Positions 53,514 through 61,958 of a stretch of DNA of 64,000 nucleotides are shown one piece after another. Where the stretch lies: the NCBI GenBank assembly GCA_040079795.1, contig JBEBJQ010000003.1, positions 65,705-129,704 of the forward strand. Reading direction: 5' to 3'. This DNA comes from SXIZ01 sp040079795. Its GTDB lineage: Bacteria; Pseudomonadota; Gammaproteobacteria; Methylococcales; Methylomonadaceae. The number at the start of each line of letters is the position of its first letter. Position 1 is the stretch's first letter. The notes under the pieces were generated by a model. It worked only from the letters and a program-made list of their open reading frames with translations, was not told the DNA's origin and made no database searches. Made by a program: the position numbers and the translations under genes.

Positions 53514-54389
53514 CTATCCTCTGGGGTGAAATTTTGCATGTAACTCTTTTAATCTGACGTTCGCAATATGCGTATAAATTTGGGTTGTTGATAAATCTGC
53601 ATGCCCTAATAACAACTGCACGACCCGTAAATCTGCGCCATGATTTAATAAATGCGTCGCAAACGCATGGCGTAAGGTATGTGGTGACAACTCTTTGGCT
53701 ATGCCAGCCTTTTTAGCATAGCGCTTAATAATATGCCAAAACGCTTGGCGGGTCATGCTACGGGCCCGGCTGGTGACAAACAAGTCATCGCTTTGCCGTC
53801 CCGCCAGCAATAGCATCCGCGAAGTTGCCATATACTGTTCCAGCCAACTCATGGCTTCTTCACCAACCGGCACCAAACGTTCCTTATTGCCTTTACCGGA
53901 GATCCTGACCACACCTTGCCGTAAACTCACCTGCGACACCTTTAACCCCACCAATTCAGATACCCTTAACCCGGTTGCATACAACAACTCAAGCATAGTC
54001 AGATCCCGTAAACCCAGACTATGGGTTATTTCGGGCGCAGCAAGCAACTGCTCAACATCCTGTTCCGTTAACGATGCCGGTAACAAATGCCCTACATGCG
54101 GCATTTCAATGAGTGCCGTTGGATCAACCCGTATCAAGCCTTCCCTGACCAAATAACCGTAAAAACGCCGCAAACTGGACACAATCCGTGCCGAAGAACG
54201 GTTGCTGATACCTTCCCGAAAGCGTTTTGCCAAAAAAGCCGTAATATCACTCTCAGTGACATCGGGTAACGCTTTACCCGATAAATGCTTTGCAAAAATA
54301 TGCACATCACTGCTATAAGCAGACAAGGTATTCGCACTTAAACCCTGCTCTACCCAAACCGCATCTAAAAAAAGCTCGATTATATTCAT
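53514..54389 (-). CDS. xerD: Tyrosine recombinase XerD
   Basis: Cytoplasmic site-specific recombinase resolving chromosome dimers at dif, 291 residues from ATG 54389. The N-terminal SAM-like domain begins IIELFLDAVWVEQGLSANTLSAYSSD, and the catalytic R...K...HxxR...H...Y set is present: ATGLRVSELV (R), GKGNKERLVP (K), SPHTLRHAFATHLL (H-R), LLGHADLSTTQIYTHI (H and Tyr). Features match XerD better than XerC. The frame to TTG 54410 is less likely as start. Confidence 0.93.
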   Translation of the reverse strand: MNIIELFLDAVWVEQGLSANTLSAYSSDVHIFAKHLSGKALPDVTESDITAFLAKRFREGISNRSSARIVSSLRRFYGYLVREGLIRVDPTALIEMPHVGHLLPASLTEQDVEQLLAAPEITHSLGLRDLTMLELLYATGLRVSELVGLKVSQVSLRQGVVRISGKGNKERLVPVGEEAMSWLEQYMATSRMLLLAGRQSDDLFVTSRARSMTRQAFWHIIKRYAKKAGIAKELSPHTLRHAFATHLLNHGADLRVVQLLLGHADLSTTQIYTHIANVRLKELHAKFHPRG

Positions 54390-54486
54390 TGTGATATTAA
54401 AAACCAGCAAGGGTCGGAATGGATTTATGCGCTAAGCCATCCGAACAATGTAGACGGCTTTATTGAGCCAAAAATTACTCAATCAC

Positions 54487-55401
54487 TTATAAATCAGGCA
54501 CCCTATTTAACAATGCAGCATGCTCAGATTTGCTCGGCAACCCCTGACGAGCGCCCATTTTAGTACAACACAACGCACCCGCTGCACTTGCATAACGCAA
54601 CAATGCCAACCAAGGCAAGCCCGCAGCGATACCCGCCGCTAACGCGCCATGAAAAGCATCCCCAGCCCCAGTACTATCAATTGCATTTACCGCAAAAGCC
54701 GGTAACCTCCCGTGTTCTTGTCCGCGTTGCCAAATCAAGCCCTTTTCACCCAAAGTAATAATGGCATTGGGGGCAAGCTCCGCAAAGCGGGCTAAAGCAA
54801 CGGGTATATCCCCCGCAAATTGCCGGGCAAATTTTTCGGAACACGCCAAATAATCGACGCAATTCATTAACGCTAACGTACCCTCATGTACAGAACCGGC
54901 ATCTAAGACCGTTAAAATCCCCTCGTGCCTGGCGCGCCCTGCCAAGGCTAAAGAAAGGTGCGGCTCGTGCCCATCGAATAAAATCACTTTGGGCAGGACG
55001 TTCGAAAAATCAATAGCTTTTGCTTCCAAGGCTGTGCATGCCCCTTTGTAATTGATTAATGCACGTTTGCCATCAGGTTTAACAATAACCGTGGACAACG
55101 GCGTTGGCGCAGGACCTCGCACAACCAAAGCGGTATCAACTCCCTCCTGAAGCAGTTCCTGCAGATGTTTTTCGCCATACACATCCGTACCCAGAAATCC
55201 CGCAAAAGCCGCATTATAACCCAGCCGGGAGACACAAACAGCAGCATTAGCCGCAGGGCCACCGCCACATTGAATAAAATCCTCCGCAACTATTTTTTCA
55301 TCTGCACCGGGGTGACGAGCGACTGAAAAAATTAAATCATACGCTGCATGACCAACGCACAGAACATCAACTTTTTCAATGAAAAATGGTTTTATTTTCA
55401 A
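54487..55401 (-). CDS. PfkB-family carbohydrate kinase
   Basis: A 304-residue cytoplasmic sugar kinase. The first PfkB signature is GGGPAANAAVCVSRLGYNA, and the second, with the catalytic Asp, is DSTGAGDAFHGALAAG. It is ribokinase-like in layout; the sugar substrate cannot be told. A single gene, not linked to a transporter or sugar catabolic operon here. Confidence 0.9.
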   Translation of the reverse strand: MKIKPFFIEKVDVLCVGHAAYDLIFSVARHPGADEKIVAEDFIQCGGGPAANAAVCVSRLGYNAAFAGFLGTDVYGEKHLQELLQEGVDTALVVRGPAPTPLSTVIVKPDGKRALINYKGACTALEAKAIDFSNVLPKVILFDGHEPHLSLALAGRARHEGILTVLDAGSVHEGTLALMNCVDYLACSEKFARQFAGDIPVALARFAELAPNAIITLGEKGLIWQRGQEHGRLPAFAVNAIDSTGAGDAFHGALAAGIAAGLPWLALLRYASAAGALCCTKMGARQGLPSKSEHAALLNRVPDL

Positions 55402-55472
55402 CGTAGTGCCCCGTATAAAATCAAGTTTAGCGAGTTAAGCTATCAGTAAAACAGAGTTACCCACCAAAAAAA

Positions 55473-55706
55473 ATGAAACCTATAGCTGTTGCCGACATGT
55501 CATCACCATGTCATATTACTACCGCATGCTTAAGCCTGATTTTTATATTAGTAGGTTATTACATGAACAATATAGCTATGAATGTTATAAAGAATTTTGG
55601 GCTTGATAAAAATTTAGGCGGCATTCTATTAGTGGGTGCCGGCTTATGCTTAGTGATCAGTTGGGGCATAGAAGCACTTATAAAGTCAATTTTCAACTTG
55701 GGTTGA
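55473..55706 (+). CDS. Small putative membrane protein
   Basis: A 77-residue open frame with two hydrophobic stretches (ITTACLSLIFILVGYYM and LGGILLVGAGLCLVISWGIEALI). The ribosome binding site before ATG 55473 is poor; an internal ATG at 55563 would leave only the second helix. It is isolated between divergent and convergent neighbours. I do not recognise the family; membrane-like composition and sensible length are the only support. Confidence 0.45.
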   Translation: MKPIAVADMSSPCHITTACLSLIFILVGYYMNNIAMNVIKNFGLDKNLGGILLVGAGLCLVISWGIEALIKSIFNLG

Positions 55707-55743
55707 TCCTGGGTTTCTCCCTTACAGAATAATCATCCCAATA

Positions 55744-56571
55744 TCAGCCCCCTAACACTACGCCATGAGCAAAATCATGCAACCAACAGATCAAGACTAC
55801 GCCTGCAATAATCAGGGCAATTTGTTGCAATGAGGTTTTCATGTCGGTTTTTTTGTGCAGGGAGGGGATCAAATCTGCGACGGCGATATAGATAAAACTG
55901 GACGCGGCTAAAGCCAAAAAATAAGGCAGGCGCTCATGTAAATCTTCCAAGCTGAAATAGGCTAGAACACCACCTAAAACAGTGGTGAAACTGGCCAAAA
56001 CATTATAAAAAAGCGCTTTAGATTTAGAATAACCGCTTTCCAGCAATATCGCAAAATCACCGACTTCTTGCGGGATTTCATGGGTTGCCACCGCCAGGCT
56101 GGTGACAATACCGAGTTTAACATCGGTCAAGAATGCGGCAGCAATAAGAATGCCGTCAACAAAATTGTGTATACCATCACCGATCAGGATCAGCGTTCCT
56201 GCGGCTTGGTGGCCATGCCCGCCTTGTGCGTGCTGGTGATCATGGTCATGCGCTTCATCGTTATGCGCTTCACAGCTTTTTGAATGGCAATGCCGCCAAA
56301 TAAGCAGTTTTTCTAAAATAAAAAAGCCTAATAAACCCAGCATGATAGTTGCGGATAACCCTTGCATTTGATCAGGCCGCACAGATTCAAATGCATGCGG
56401 GATCAAACCCCAAAAAGCAACCGCCAATAATGCGCCGATGGCAAAACTGATCCCATGCGGCAACACTTTAGTGCGCTGCGCTTCCGGTAACAATAAAAAC
56501 ACCGATGCTGCCAGTACGCTCAAAACGCCGCCAATGGAGGTAAAGATAATAATTAAAAACAGTAAACTCAT
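55744..56571 (-). CDS. ZIP family metal transporter
   Basis: A 275-residue inner membrane protein with about eight helices. Between helices 3 and 4 lies a His-rich loop (HCHSKSCEAHNDEAHDHDHQHA, broken over residues 94-118) typical of ZIP transporters. Helix 4 has the metal-site motif GDGIHNFVDGILI and helix 5 has ATHEIPQEVGDFAIL. Substrate is probably zinc or another divalent metal. It starts 7 bp after pgeF and is the last gene of the rluD-pgeF operon. Confidence 0.92.
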   Translation of the reverse strand: MSLLFLIIIFTSIGGVLSVLAASVFLLLPEAQRTKVLPHGISFAIGALLAVAFWGLIPHAFESVRPDQMQGLSATIMLGLLGFFILEKLLIWRHCHSKSCEAHNDEAHDHDHQHAQGGHGHQAAGTLILIGDGIHNFVDGILIAAAFLTDVKLGIVTSLAVATHEIPQEVGDFAILLESGYSKSKALFYNVLASFTTVLGGVLAYFSLEDLHERLPYFLALAASSFIYIAVADLIPSLHKKTDMKTSLQQIALIIAGVVLICWLHDFAHGVVLGG

Positions 56572-56578
56572 AAAGCGC

Positions 56579-57310
56579 TTAACTTCTCCAGATCAGGGTC
56601 GCCATACGACCGGTTTGGTTATCGCGACGATAGGAAAAAAACCGTGCCTGATCGGTTACCGTGCAAAAATCTCCGCCATATATTTTGCTTACGCCAGCAT
56701 TCGCTAACTCGATCCGGGCTAGCTGATAAATGTCCGCTAAATAATGTGCAGTACCCTGAGCAATAAACGCCGCCGCATAATCGCTATTTTTTTGCACAAA
56801 AGCCTCACGCACTTCTGCGCCGACTTCAAAGCAGTTTTGACCGATGGCAGGGCCTAACCAAACCAAAACCTCTTTAGCCTGTAAGGCAAGCAAAGTATTA
56901 GTCAGAATTCCGGCCAATAAACCGCGCCAACCGGCATGTGCCGCAGCAACACTTTGTCCATCACTGGAACAAAACAACACCGGCAAACAATCGGCAGTCA
57001 TTACAGCACACACGACTTGCGCTTGCTGGGTGAAACTGGCATCAGCCTGCTGTAAGCCTTGCACTTGCTCAGCTTTTAATACCGTCTGGCCATGGACTTG
57101 CTCCAACCAAGCCGGTTCTGCTGGTAACGCCAACATCTGCGTTATCAGCGTACGATTTTTTTGCACATGGCTAACATCGTCACCGACATGGGTAGCAGGG
57201 TTTAAGCTGCTATAAACACCCGTGCTTACGCCGCCCGAACGTAAGGTGCTCGCAGCATGGACATTAGCCGGTGCCGGCCAGTCCGGTTCAAGCCAGTTTT
57301 TCAACATCAT
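56579..57310 (-). CDS. pgeF: PgeF/YfiH-type laccase-domain protein (peptidoglycan editing factor)
   Basis: A 243-residue cytoplasmic copper/zinc amidase-like protein. Family motifs: GGVSTGVYSSLN, LEQVHGQTV, MTADCLPVLF (catalytic Cys), AAAHAGWRGL and LGPAIGQNCFEVG. YfiH homologues remove wrong residues from peptidoglycan precursors. Its start overlaps the end of rluD by 23 bp. The rluD-pgeF pair is conserved in gammaproteobacteria. Confidence 0.92.
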   Translation of the reverse strand: MMLKNWLEPDWPAPANVHAASTLRSGGVSTGVYSSLNPATHVGDDVSHVQKNRTLITQMLALPAEPAWLEQVHGQTVLKAEQVQGLQQADASFTQQAQVVCAVMTADCLPVLFCSSDGQSVAAAHAGWRGLLAGILTNTLLALQAKEVLVWLGPAIGQNCFEVGAEVREAFVQKNSDYAAAFIAQGTAHYLADIYQLARIELANAGVSKIYGGDFCTVTDQARFFSYRRDNQTGRMATLIWRS

Positions 57311-58241
57311 TTTCCCGTAAGGCAGCCAAGAGATCGAGCATATCTTCCGGCAGAGGCTGTTCCCATTCCATATACGCTTCAGTTAACGGATGGATTATGC
57401 CTAATTTTGCGGCGTGCAAAGCCTGACGTTTAAAATTCTTCAAGGTTATTTTAAGATGTTCACTACAATCGGAAGGCATTTGAAAACGCCCCGCATAAAG
57501 CGCATCGCCAACCAAAGGGAATCTAACATGCGCCATGTGAACCCGAATCTGATGGGTGCGCCCGGTCTCAAGTTTTACCTGAATTAAAGTGTGGCGCGCA
57601 AAGCGTTCAATCACCCGATAATGGGTAACCGCATCTTTACCGGAAGTCCTGACCGCATAACGGATACGGTCGGTCGGATGTCGGCCAATGGGCTCATCCA
57701 CAGTACCACCCGAAATCATGCGCCCTTTAGAAATTGCCCGATATTCCCGGTGAATACTGCGTTCTTGCAACTGATCGGTCAAGGCATGATGCGCTTGCAG
57801 CGTTTTAGCCACCATCAACAAGCCGCTGGTATCCTTATCAATACGGTGCACAATCCCTGCGCGAGGGAGCGTCGCCAAACTGGGTAGGTGATTAAGCAGC
57901 GCATTTTGTAAAGTCCCGTTCCAGTTACCCACTGCCGGATGCACTACCAAACCAGCCGGTTTATTAACAATCAGCAGGGACTCATCCTCAAAAAGAATGT
58001 CCAATGCAATCGCTTCTGCCTCGCAGCGAATAACGACCTCTGGCTCGGCATTAAGCTCAATATTTTCCCCCCCTTCCAAGCGGTCTTTGGCTTTAAGCGC
58101 GACACCATTTACCAATACCCGCCCTGCTTTCATCCAAAGCTGCAATTTGCTACGGGAATAATCGGAAAACAATTCCGCTAATACTTGATCTACCCGCATT
58201 CCAGCCAATTCTTCGGGCACTCTTTCTTCTAATCTGATCAT
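57288..58241 (-). CDS. rluD: 23S rRNA pseudouridine synthase RluD
   Basis: Cytoplasmic enzyme modifying U1911, U1915 and U1917 of 23S rRNA. It has 317 residues, with an N-terminal S4 RNA-binding domain (RVDQVLAELFSDYSRSKLQLWMKAGRV) and the catalytic Asp in GIVHRIDKDTSGLL. The GRTHQIRVHMAH motif is intact. Divergent from bamD, as in E. coli, and upstream of pgeF. Confidence 0.95.
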   Translation of the reverse strand: MIRLEERVPEELAGMRVDQVLAELFSDYSRSKLQLWMKAGRVLVNGVALKAKDRLEGGENIELNAEPEVVIRCEAEAIALDILFEDESLLIVNKPAGLVVHPAVGNWNGTLQNALLNHLPSLATLPRAGIVHRIDKDTSGLLMVAKTLQAHHALTDQLQERSIHREYRAISKGRMISGGTVDEPIGRHPTDRIRYAVRTSGKDAVTHYRVIERFARHTLIQVKLETGRTHQIRVHMAHVRFPLVGDALYAGRFQMPSDCSEHLKITLKNFKRQALHAAKLGIIHPLTEAYMEWEQPLPEDMLDLLAALRENDVEKLA

Positions 58242-58384
58242 AACAAGTTCTTCTGATTAACCTAATGTTACGTTATACTCACCAGCCATACAGGGCTGTT
58301 AACTGCGTTGCTCAACTGGCAACCAAATCAGCTGCACTATTTTCGCTAAGAAAACCTCTTATAATACAACGTGTCGTCAATACT

Positions 58385-59221
58385 ATGCGATTTCTTTTAA
58401 TAAAAACATTATTCATTTGCTGTTTGACGGTCTTTTTATCCGGCTGTGAAACCCTCGGTCTCAAGGAAGGATCCAGCAATACCGAAGACAAATATGCAGG
58501 CTATAATGAAGCCCAATTCCATAAAGAAGCCAAGGAAGCCCTGCAAAACGAGAGTTATCAAAAAGCTGTTGAGCTTTATGAGGCATTGGAAGCACGCTAT
58601 CCATTTGGCGATTATTCAGCGCAAACCCAGCTGGATCTCGCTTATGCTTATCATAAAAATGGCGATGCTGAAGCGTCACTGGCTGCCGCCGAACGCTTTA
58701 TCAAAGTAAACCCACGCAACCCCAGTGTTGATTACGCTTATTATTTAAAAGGCTTGGTTAGTTATAATCGCGGGATCGGCATCATGGATCGGTTCTTACC
58801 TACCGACAGCTCGCAACGCGACATAAACAGCGCGCAAGAATCCTACAATGTCTTTCAAGAGTTAGTCCGGCGTTTTCCAAACAGTAAATATGCGCCCGAT
58901 GCCAAACAACGCATGATCGCGTTAAGAAACAACATCGCCATGCACGAGATTCGTATCGCCAGCTATTATTTGAAACGTAAAGCCTACGTTGCGGCGGTTA
59001 GCCGTTGCAATCTGGTCATCAAAGATTACCAGCGCACCCCTGCGGTTCCTTATGCCCTGCAAATCATGCAGGAAGCCTATACCGAATTGGGTTTAACCAG
59101 CCTGGCAAAGGATGCCAAAAAGATTTTTGACAGCAATTATCCGCAAGGCGTCCCTGAAATCCAAAACCCTAAAAACGGTTTTGTGTACGATGTTTGGGAT
59201 TTTATTGGGTTTGATGAGTAA
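58385..59221 (+). CDS. bamD: Outer membrane assembly lipoprotein BamD
   Basis: Outer membrane lipoprotein of the BAM complex inserting beta-barrel proteins. From ATG 58385 it has 278 residues; a signal peptide ends in the lipobox LSGC (Cys20). Tetratricopeptide repeats follow (AYHKNGDAEASLAAAERFIKVNPRNP, KYAPDAKQRM). The longer frame from 58265 would hide the lipobox and is rejected. Divergent from rluD. Confidence 0.96.
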   Translation: MRFLLIKTLFICCLTVFLSGCETLGLKEGSSNTEDKYAGYNEAQFHKEAKEALQNESYQKAVELYEALEARYPFGDYSAQTQLDLAYAYHKNGDAEASLAAAERFIKVNPRNPSVDYAYYLKGLVSYNRGIGIMDRFLPTDSSQRDINSAQESYNVFQELVRRFPNSKYAPDAKQRMIALRNNIAMHEIRIASYYLKRKAYVAAVSRCNLVIKDYQRTPAVPYALQIMQEAYTELGLTSLAKDAKKIFDSNYPQGVPEIQNPKNGFVYDVWDFIGFDE

Positions 59222-59238
59222 TTTAGCCCCATCAACCC

Positions 59239-59868
59239 ATGTATCTACCGGAACAGTATAAAGAAACGAATCCAGAGCGAATTTCAGAATTCATCAAAAG
59301 CCATTCTTTTGGGATATTAATCACCTCTCCCAATGGCGCGCCCTTTGCCAGCCATTTGCCCTTCCTGTTTGAACCCTCCTCTGGCTCTCGCGGCAAGTTA
59401 CTTGGACATATGGCCCGGGCAAACCCACAGTGGCAACATTTCGCCGAAAACCTGGAGCTTCTGGTCGTATTTCAAGGGCCGCATGCTTATATTTCCCCTT
59501 CGTGGTATTCATCGCCAGGTGTTCCAACCTGGAATTACACAACAATTCATATCAAGGGAAAACCGCTTCTCATTGAAAATGAATCTCAGCTTGAAACGCT
59601 GGTTGAACAGCTAACCAGCATCCACGAAGCAAACCTGCCAACCCCCTGGAAGCCAAATCTTATAGGTGAGCGGCGCTCAAAACTACTCAACATGATTGTA
59701 GGTTTTGAAATCGAAATCACTGACATACAAGCAAAGTTTAAGCTTAGCCAAAACCGCCCACTTGAAGACCAGCTACGGATAATTAACGAATTGAGTCAAT
59801 CAAATCATCAAATCGAAACCGCAGTTGCAAAATTGATGTCTGAGGGAATTAAGACAAACGCCGAATAA
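59239..59868 (+). CDS. PaiB-family FMN-binding protein
   Basis: A 209-residue cytoplasmic protein of the PaiB family (named negative transcriptional regulators, structurally flavin-reductase-like split-barrel proteins). Motifs: MYLPEQYKETNP at the N-terminus, ASHLPFLFEP, GHMARANPQW, FQGPHAYISPSWY and VPTWNYTTIHIKG. It starts 17 bp after bamD, and its 3' end overlaps the convergent phosphotransferase gene by 20 bp. The true function is not known from sequence. Confidence 0.88.
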   Translation: MYLPEQYKETNPERISEFIKSHSFGILITSPNGAPFASHLPFLFEPSSGSRGKLLGHMARANPQWQHFAENLELLVVFQGPHAYISPSWYSSPGVPTWNYTTIHIKGKPLLIENESQLETLVEQLTSIHEANLPTPWKPNLIGERRSKLLNMIVGFEIEITDIQAKFKLSQNRPLEDQLRIINELSQSNHQIETAVAKLMSEGIKTNAE

Positions 59869-60904
59869 ACCCTTCAATTGCTCCACGCTGCTGCCGGACA
59901 CTCTCGCAAAGTTTAAATTGCTGCACCGCCCTTTGGCAATTCTGCTGCGGATTAGTCACTTTAAAATACCGGTTGCCCTGCAAATAATCTGTGAAAAAAC
60001 GCAAGCCTAATTCAAACGGAATTAATTCAATGGCGGCATAAAGATAATGATAATCAGCCGGGGTAAAAAAATCCTGCACCTCAATGAGATAGTTTTTTAA
60101 TATCGCCTCAGCAATAGCCAAATTAAAGCTATCGTCAGTCGTTTCATGACAACTGGAACGCAGGCAATCGCCAATGTCGTAATGCAGCAACCCAGGCTTG
60201 ACAGTATCTAAATCAATCAAACTAATAATCTGTTGCGTGTGCCGATCGAATAAAAAATTATTCAATTTCGGGTCGCCGTGCATCACGCGCAGGATTAGCT
60301 CGCCTTTCGATTTAGCGGCTTCCAGGATATCGACATTTGCCTGGTGAGCCGCAATAGAATTCCGACAATACCAGTAATCGTCATTTTGTTCTATGCCATT
60401 AGCCGCTATCAGAGCTTGCTGATAAGCGCTTAAATAATCTGGGGCAATATGGAAACCGGGCAGGGTATCGTGGAGCAAATTTGCATCCAAACCACTGCTT
60501 AAAGCATGAAAGTGACCTAAAGCCCAACCTATTTGTTCGGCATCCTCAAGGCTGGAGAGCTGTTCTTTACTATAGCTGTTCGGCACAAATTGCAATGCCC
60601 GCCAATAGGCACCCTCTGTGTCAATAACATAATCTTGTTGTGCTATGGACTTCAAAACTGCAGGCACCTTAAGTTTTACCTGCTTCGCCGGTTTTTGCTG
60701 CACATGCTGAATAAGGAGCTGCAAATTTTCCATGAGCAACTGCGGCTTTGGGAACACCTGGCGGTTTATCCGTTGTAAAACCCATTGCGAATTTGAAGTC
60801 GTAACTAAATAGGTATCATTAATTAAACCGTTGCCCAAAGGACTTAAGGATAGCGTCTTTTGGTCATGATTAAATTCACGGACAACCTCGAGAATGGCTT
60901 GCAT
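59849..60904 (-). CDS. Aminoglycoside-phosphotransferase-fold kinase
   Basis: A 351-residue cytoplasmic kinase-like protein. The catalytic loop is MHGDPKLNNFLFD and the DFG-equivalent is LIDLDTVKPG. The sequence around it, including NDTYLV near the N-terminus and DIGDCLRSSC, resembles N-acetylhexosamine-kinase/NahK-like and other sugar kinase members of the APH superfamily; I cannot assign the substrate. It starts 8 bp after rdgB and forms an operon with it. Confidence 0.85.
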   Translation of the reverse strand: MQAILEVVREFNHDQKTLSLSPLGNGLINDTYLVTTSNSQWVLQRINRQVFPKPQLLMENLQLLIQHVQQKPAKQVKLKVPAVLKSIAQQDYVIDTEGAYWRALQFVPNSYSKEQLSSLEDAEQIGWALGHFHALSSGLDANLLHDTLPGFHIAPDYLSAYQQALIAANGIEQNDDYWYCRNSIAAHQANVDILEAAKSKGELILRVMHGDPKLNNFLFDRHTQQIISLIDLDTVKPGLLHYDIGDCLRSSCHETTDDSFNLAIAEAILKNYLIEVQDFFTPADYHYLYAAIELIPFELGLRFFTDYLQGNRYFKVTNPQQNCQRAVQQFKLCESVRQQRGAIEGFIRRLS

Positions 60905-60912
60905 ACTGATGC

Positions 60913-61521
60913 TTAAGTAGTAATTAACAATTGTTTAAGCTGTTGTAACGCCTGCCCACGGTGGCTGATTTCATTTTTAAGGGTTGGGGGTAATTCAGCT
61001 GACGCGCATTGATGGGTGGGCACCCAAAACACCGGATCATAGCCAAAACCATTAGTGCCAGCGACTTGCGTTAATATGCGCCCTTCCCAGATACCTTGGG
61101 CAATGAGGGGAAAAGGGTCTTCAGCATGACGCATAAACGCAATCACGCAAATAAACCGCGCGGTACGCTGAGCTTCAGGCACACCTTCCAGTTTCGCCAG
61201 TAATTTTTTCACATTATCCAGATCACTGCTGCCAACCCCTGCATAACGGGCAGAAATAACCCCGGGGGCACCATTGAGCGCATCCACCACTAAGCCTGAA
61301 TCATCCGCTAAAGCCGGCAACTGACAATGCAACGCAGCATTTCTGGCTTTAATAAGCGCGTTCTCAATAAAGGTGCTGGCGGTTTCTTCCGCTTCCGGCA
61401 CATTAAAGTGTGATTGCGCCAAAATAGGATGTGGCGCTAAGATCGCCTGAATTTCCTTGATCTTGCCCTGATTACCGCTGGCAAGTACGATTTGTTGCTG
61501 GGGTAAAAACGTTTGCATCAT
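60913..61521 (-). CDS. rdgB: dITP/XTP pyrophosphatase RdgB (HAM1 family)
   Basis: Cytoplasmic house-cleaning enzyme hydrolysing non-canonical purine nucleoside triphosphates. It has 202 residues with motifs VLASGNQGKIKEIQ, ADDSGLVVDALNGAPGV, SARYAG and GFGYDPVFWVP, and SHRGQAL near the end. It leads a small operon with the APH-fold kinase. Two adjacent ATG codons (61521, 61518) are possible starts. Confidence 0.96.
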   Translation of the reverse strand: MMQTFLPQQQIVLASGNQGKIKEIQAILAPHPILAQSHFNVPEAEETASTFIENALIKARNAALHCQLPALADDSGLVVDALNGAPGVISARYAGVGSSDLDNVKKLLAKLEGVPEAQRTARFICVIAFMRHAEDPFPLIAQGIWEGRILTQVAGTNGFGYDPVFWVPTHQCASAELPPTLKNEISHRGQALQQLKQLLITT

Positions 61522-61958
61522 TATCTAGCCAGAGTATTTTAGAAGTTTCACATTAAAGCATAAACACACTAATTCTGAAAAAAAAGAATTATCGGACGTT
61601 AAAAATATCTCATGCCAATGCCATGAATCAGGATGCCTTGAGTATCCAATGCCAAATATCCACAGACAAAACAAGCTTAAAAGCTAATCCCTCACAAAGA
61701 AATCCGCACCAAAAAACTGAATTTTTAATAACTTTATTCACAAATATATATAATTGATTAAATTTAAGATAAACTAAATTATCCTTATCATTCAACCGCT
61801 AAAAAATCAAGGAACTCTTAAGCACCGAAAGAAACAACTATGTCACTGAAATATTCAAAACGTTCGATTAAGCTAAACCTGCCATTTAAATTAATGTAGC
61901 GTTATATATTGAACTCGGGTTTGTCAATTAAAGGAACCTAAAAACTGAGAAGCCATAT
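61522..61958. other. Non-coding gap of 437 bp
   Basis: AT-rich region between divergent rdgB and the caspase-like gene. A 19-codon ATG frame at 61841-61900 is too short to support. No hairpin terminator is expected between divergent genes, and none was seen. It should hold the promoter of the caspase operon; TTGATTAAATTTAAGATAAACT-like boxes around 61754-61776 are only suggestive. Confidence 0.45.

Noticed and set aside
61841..61900. 19-codon ORF upstream of the caspase-like gene
   Set aside because: Too short, no ribosome binding site, no sign of conservation.
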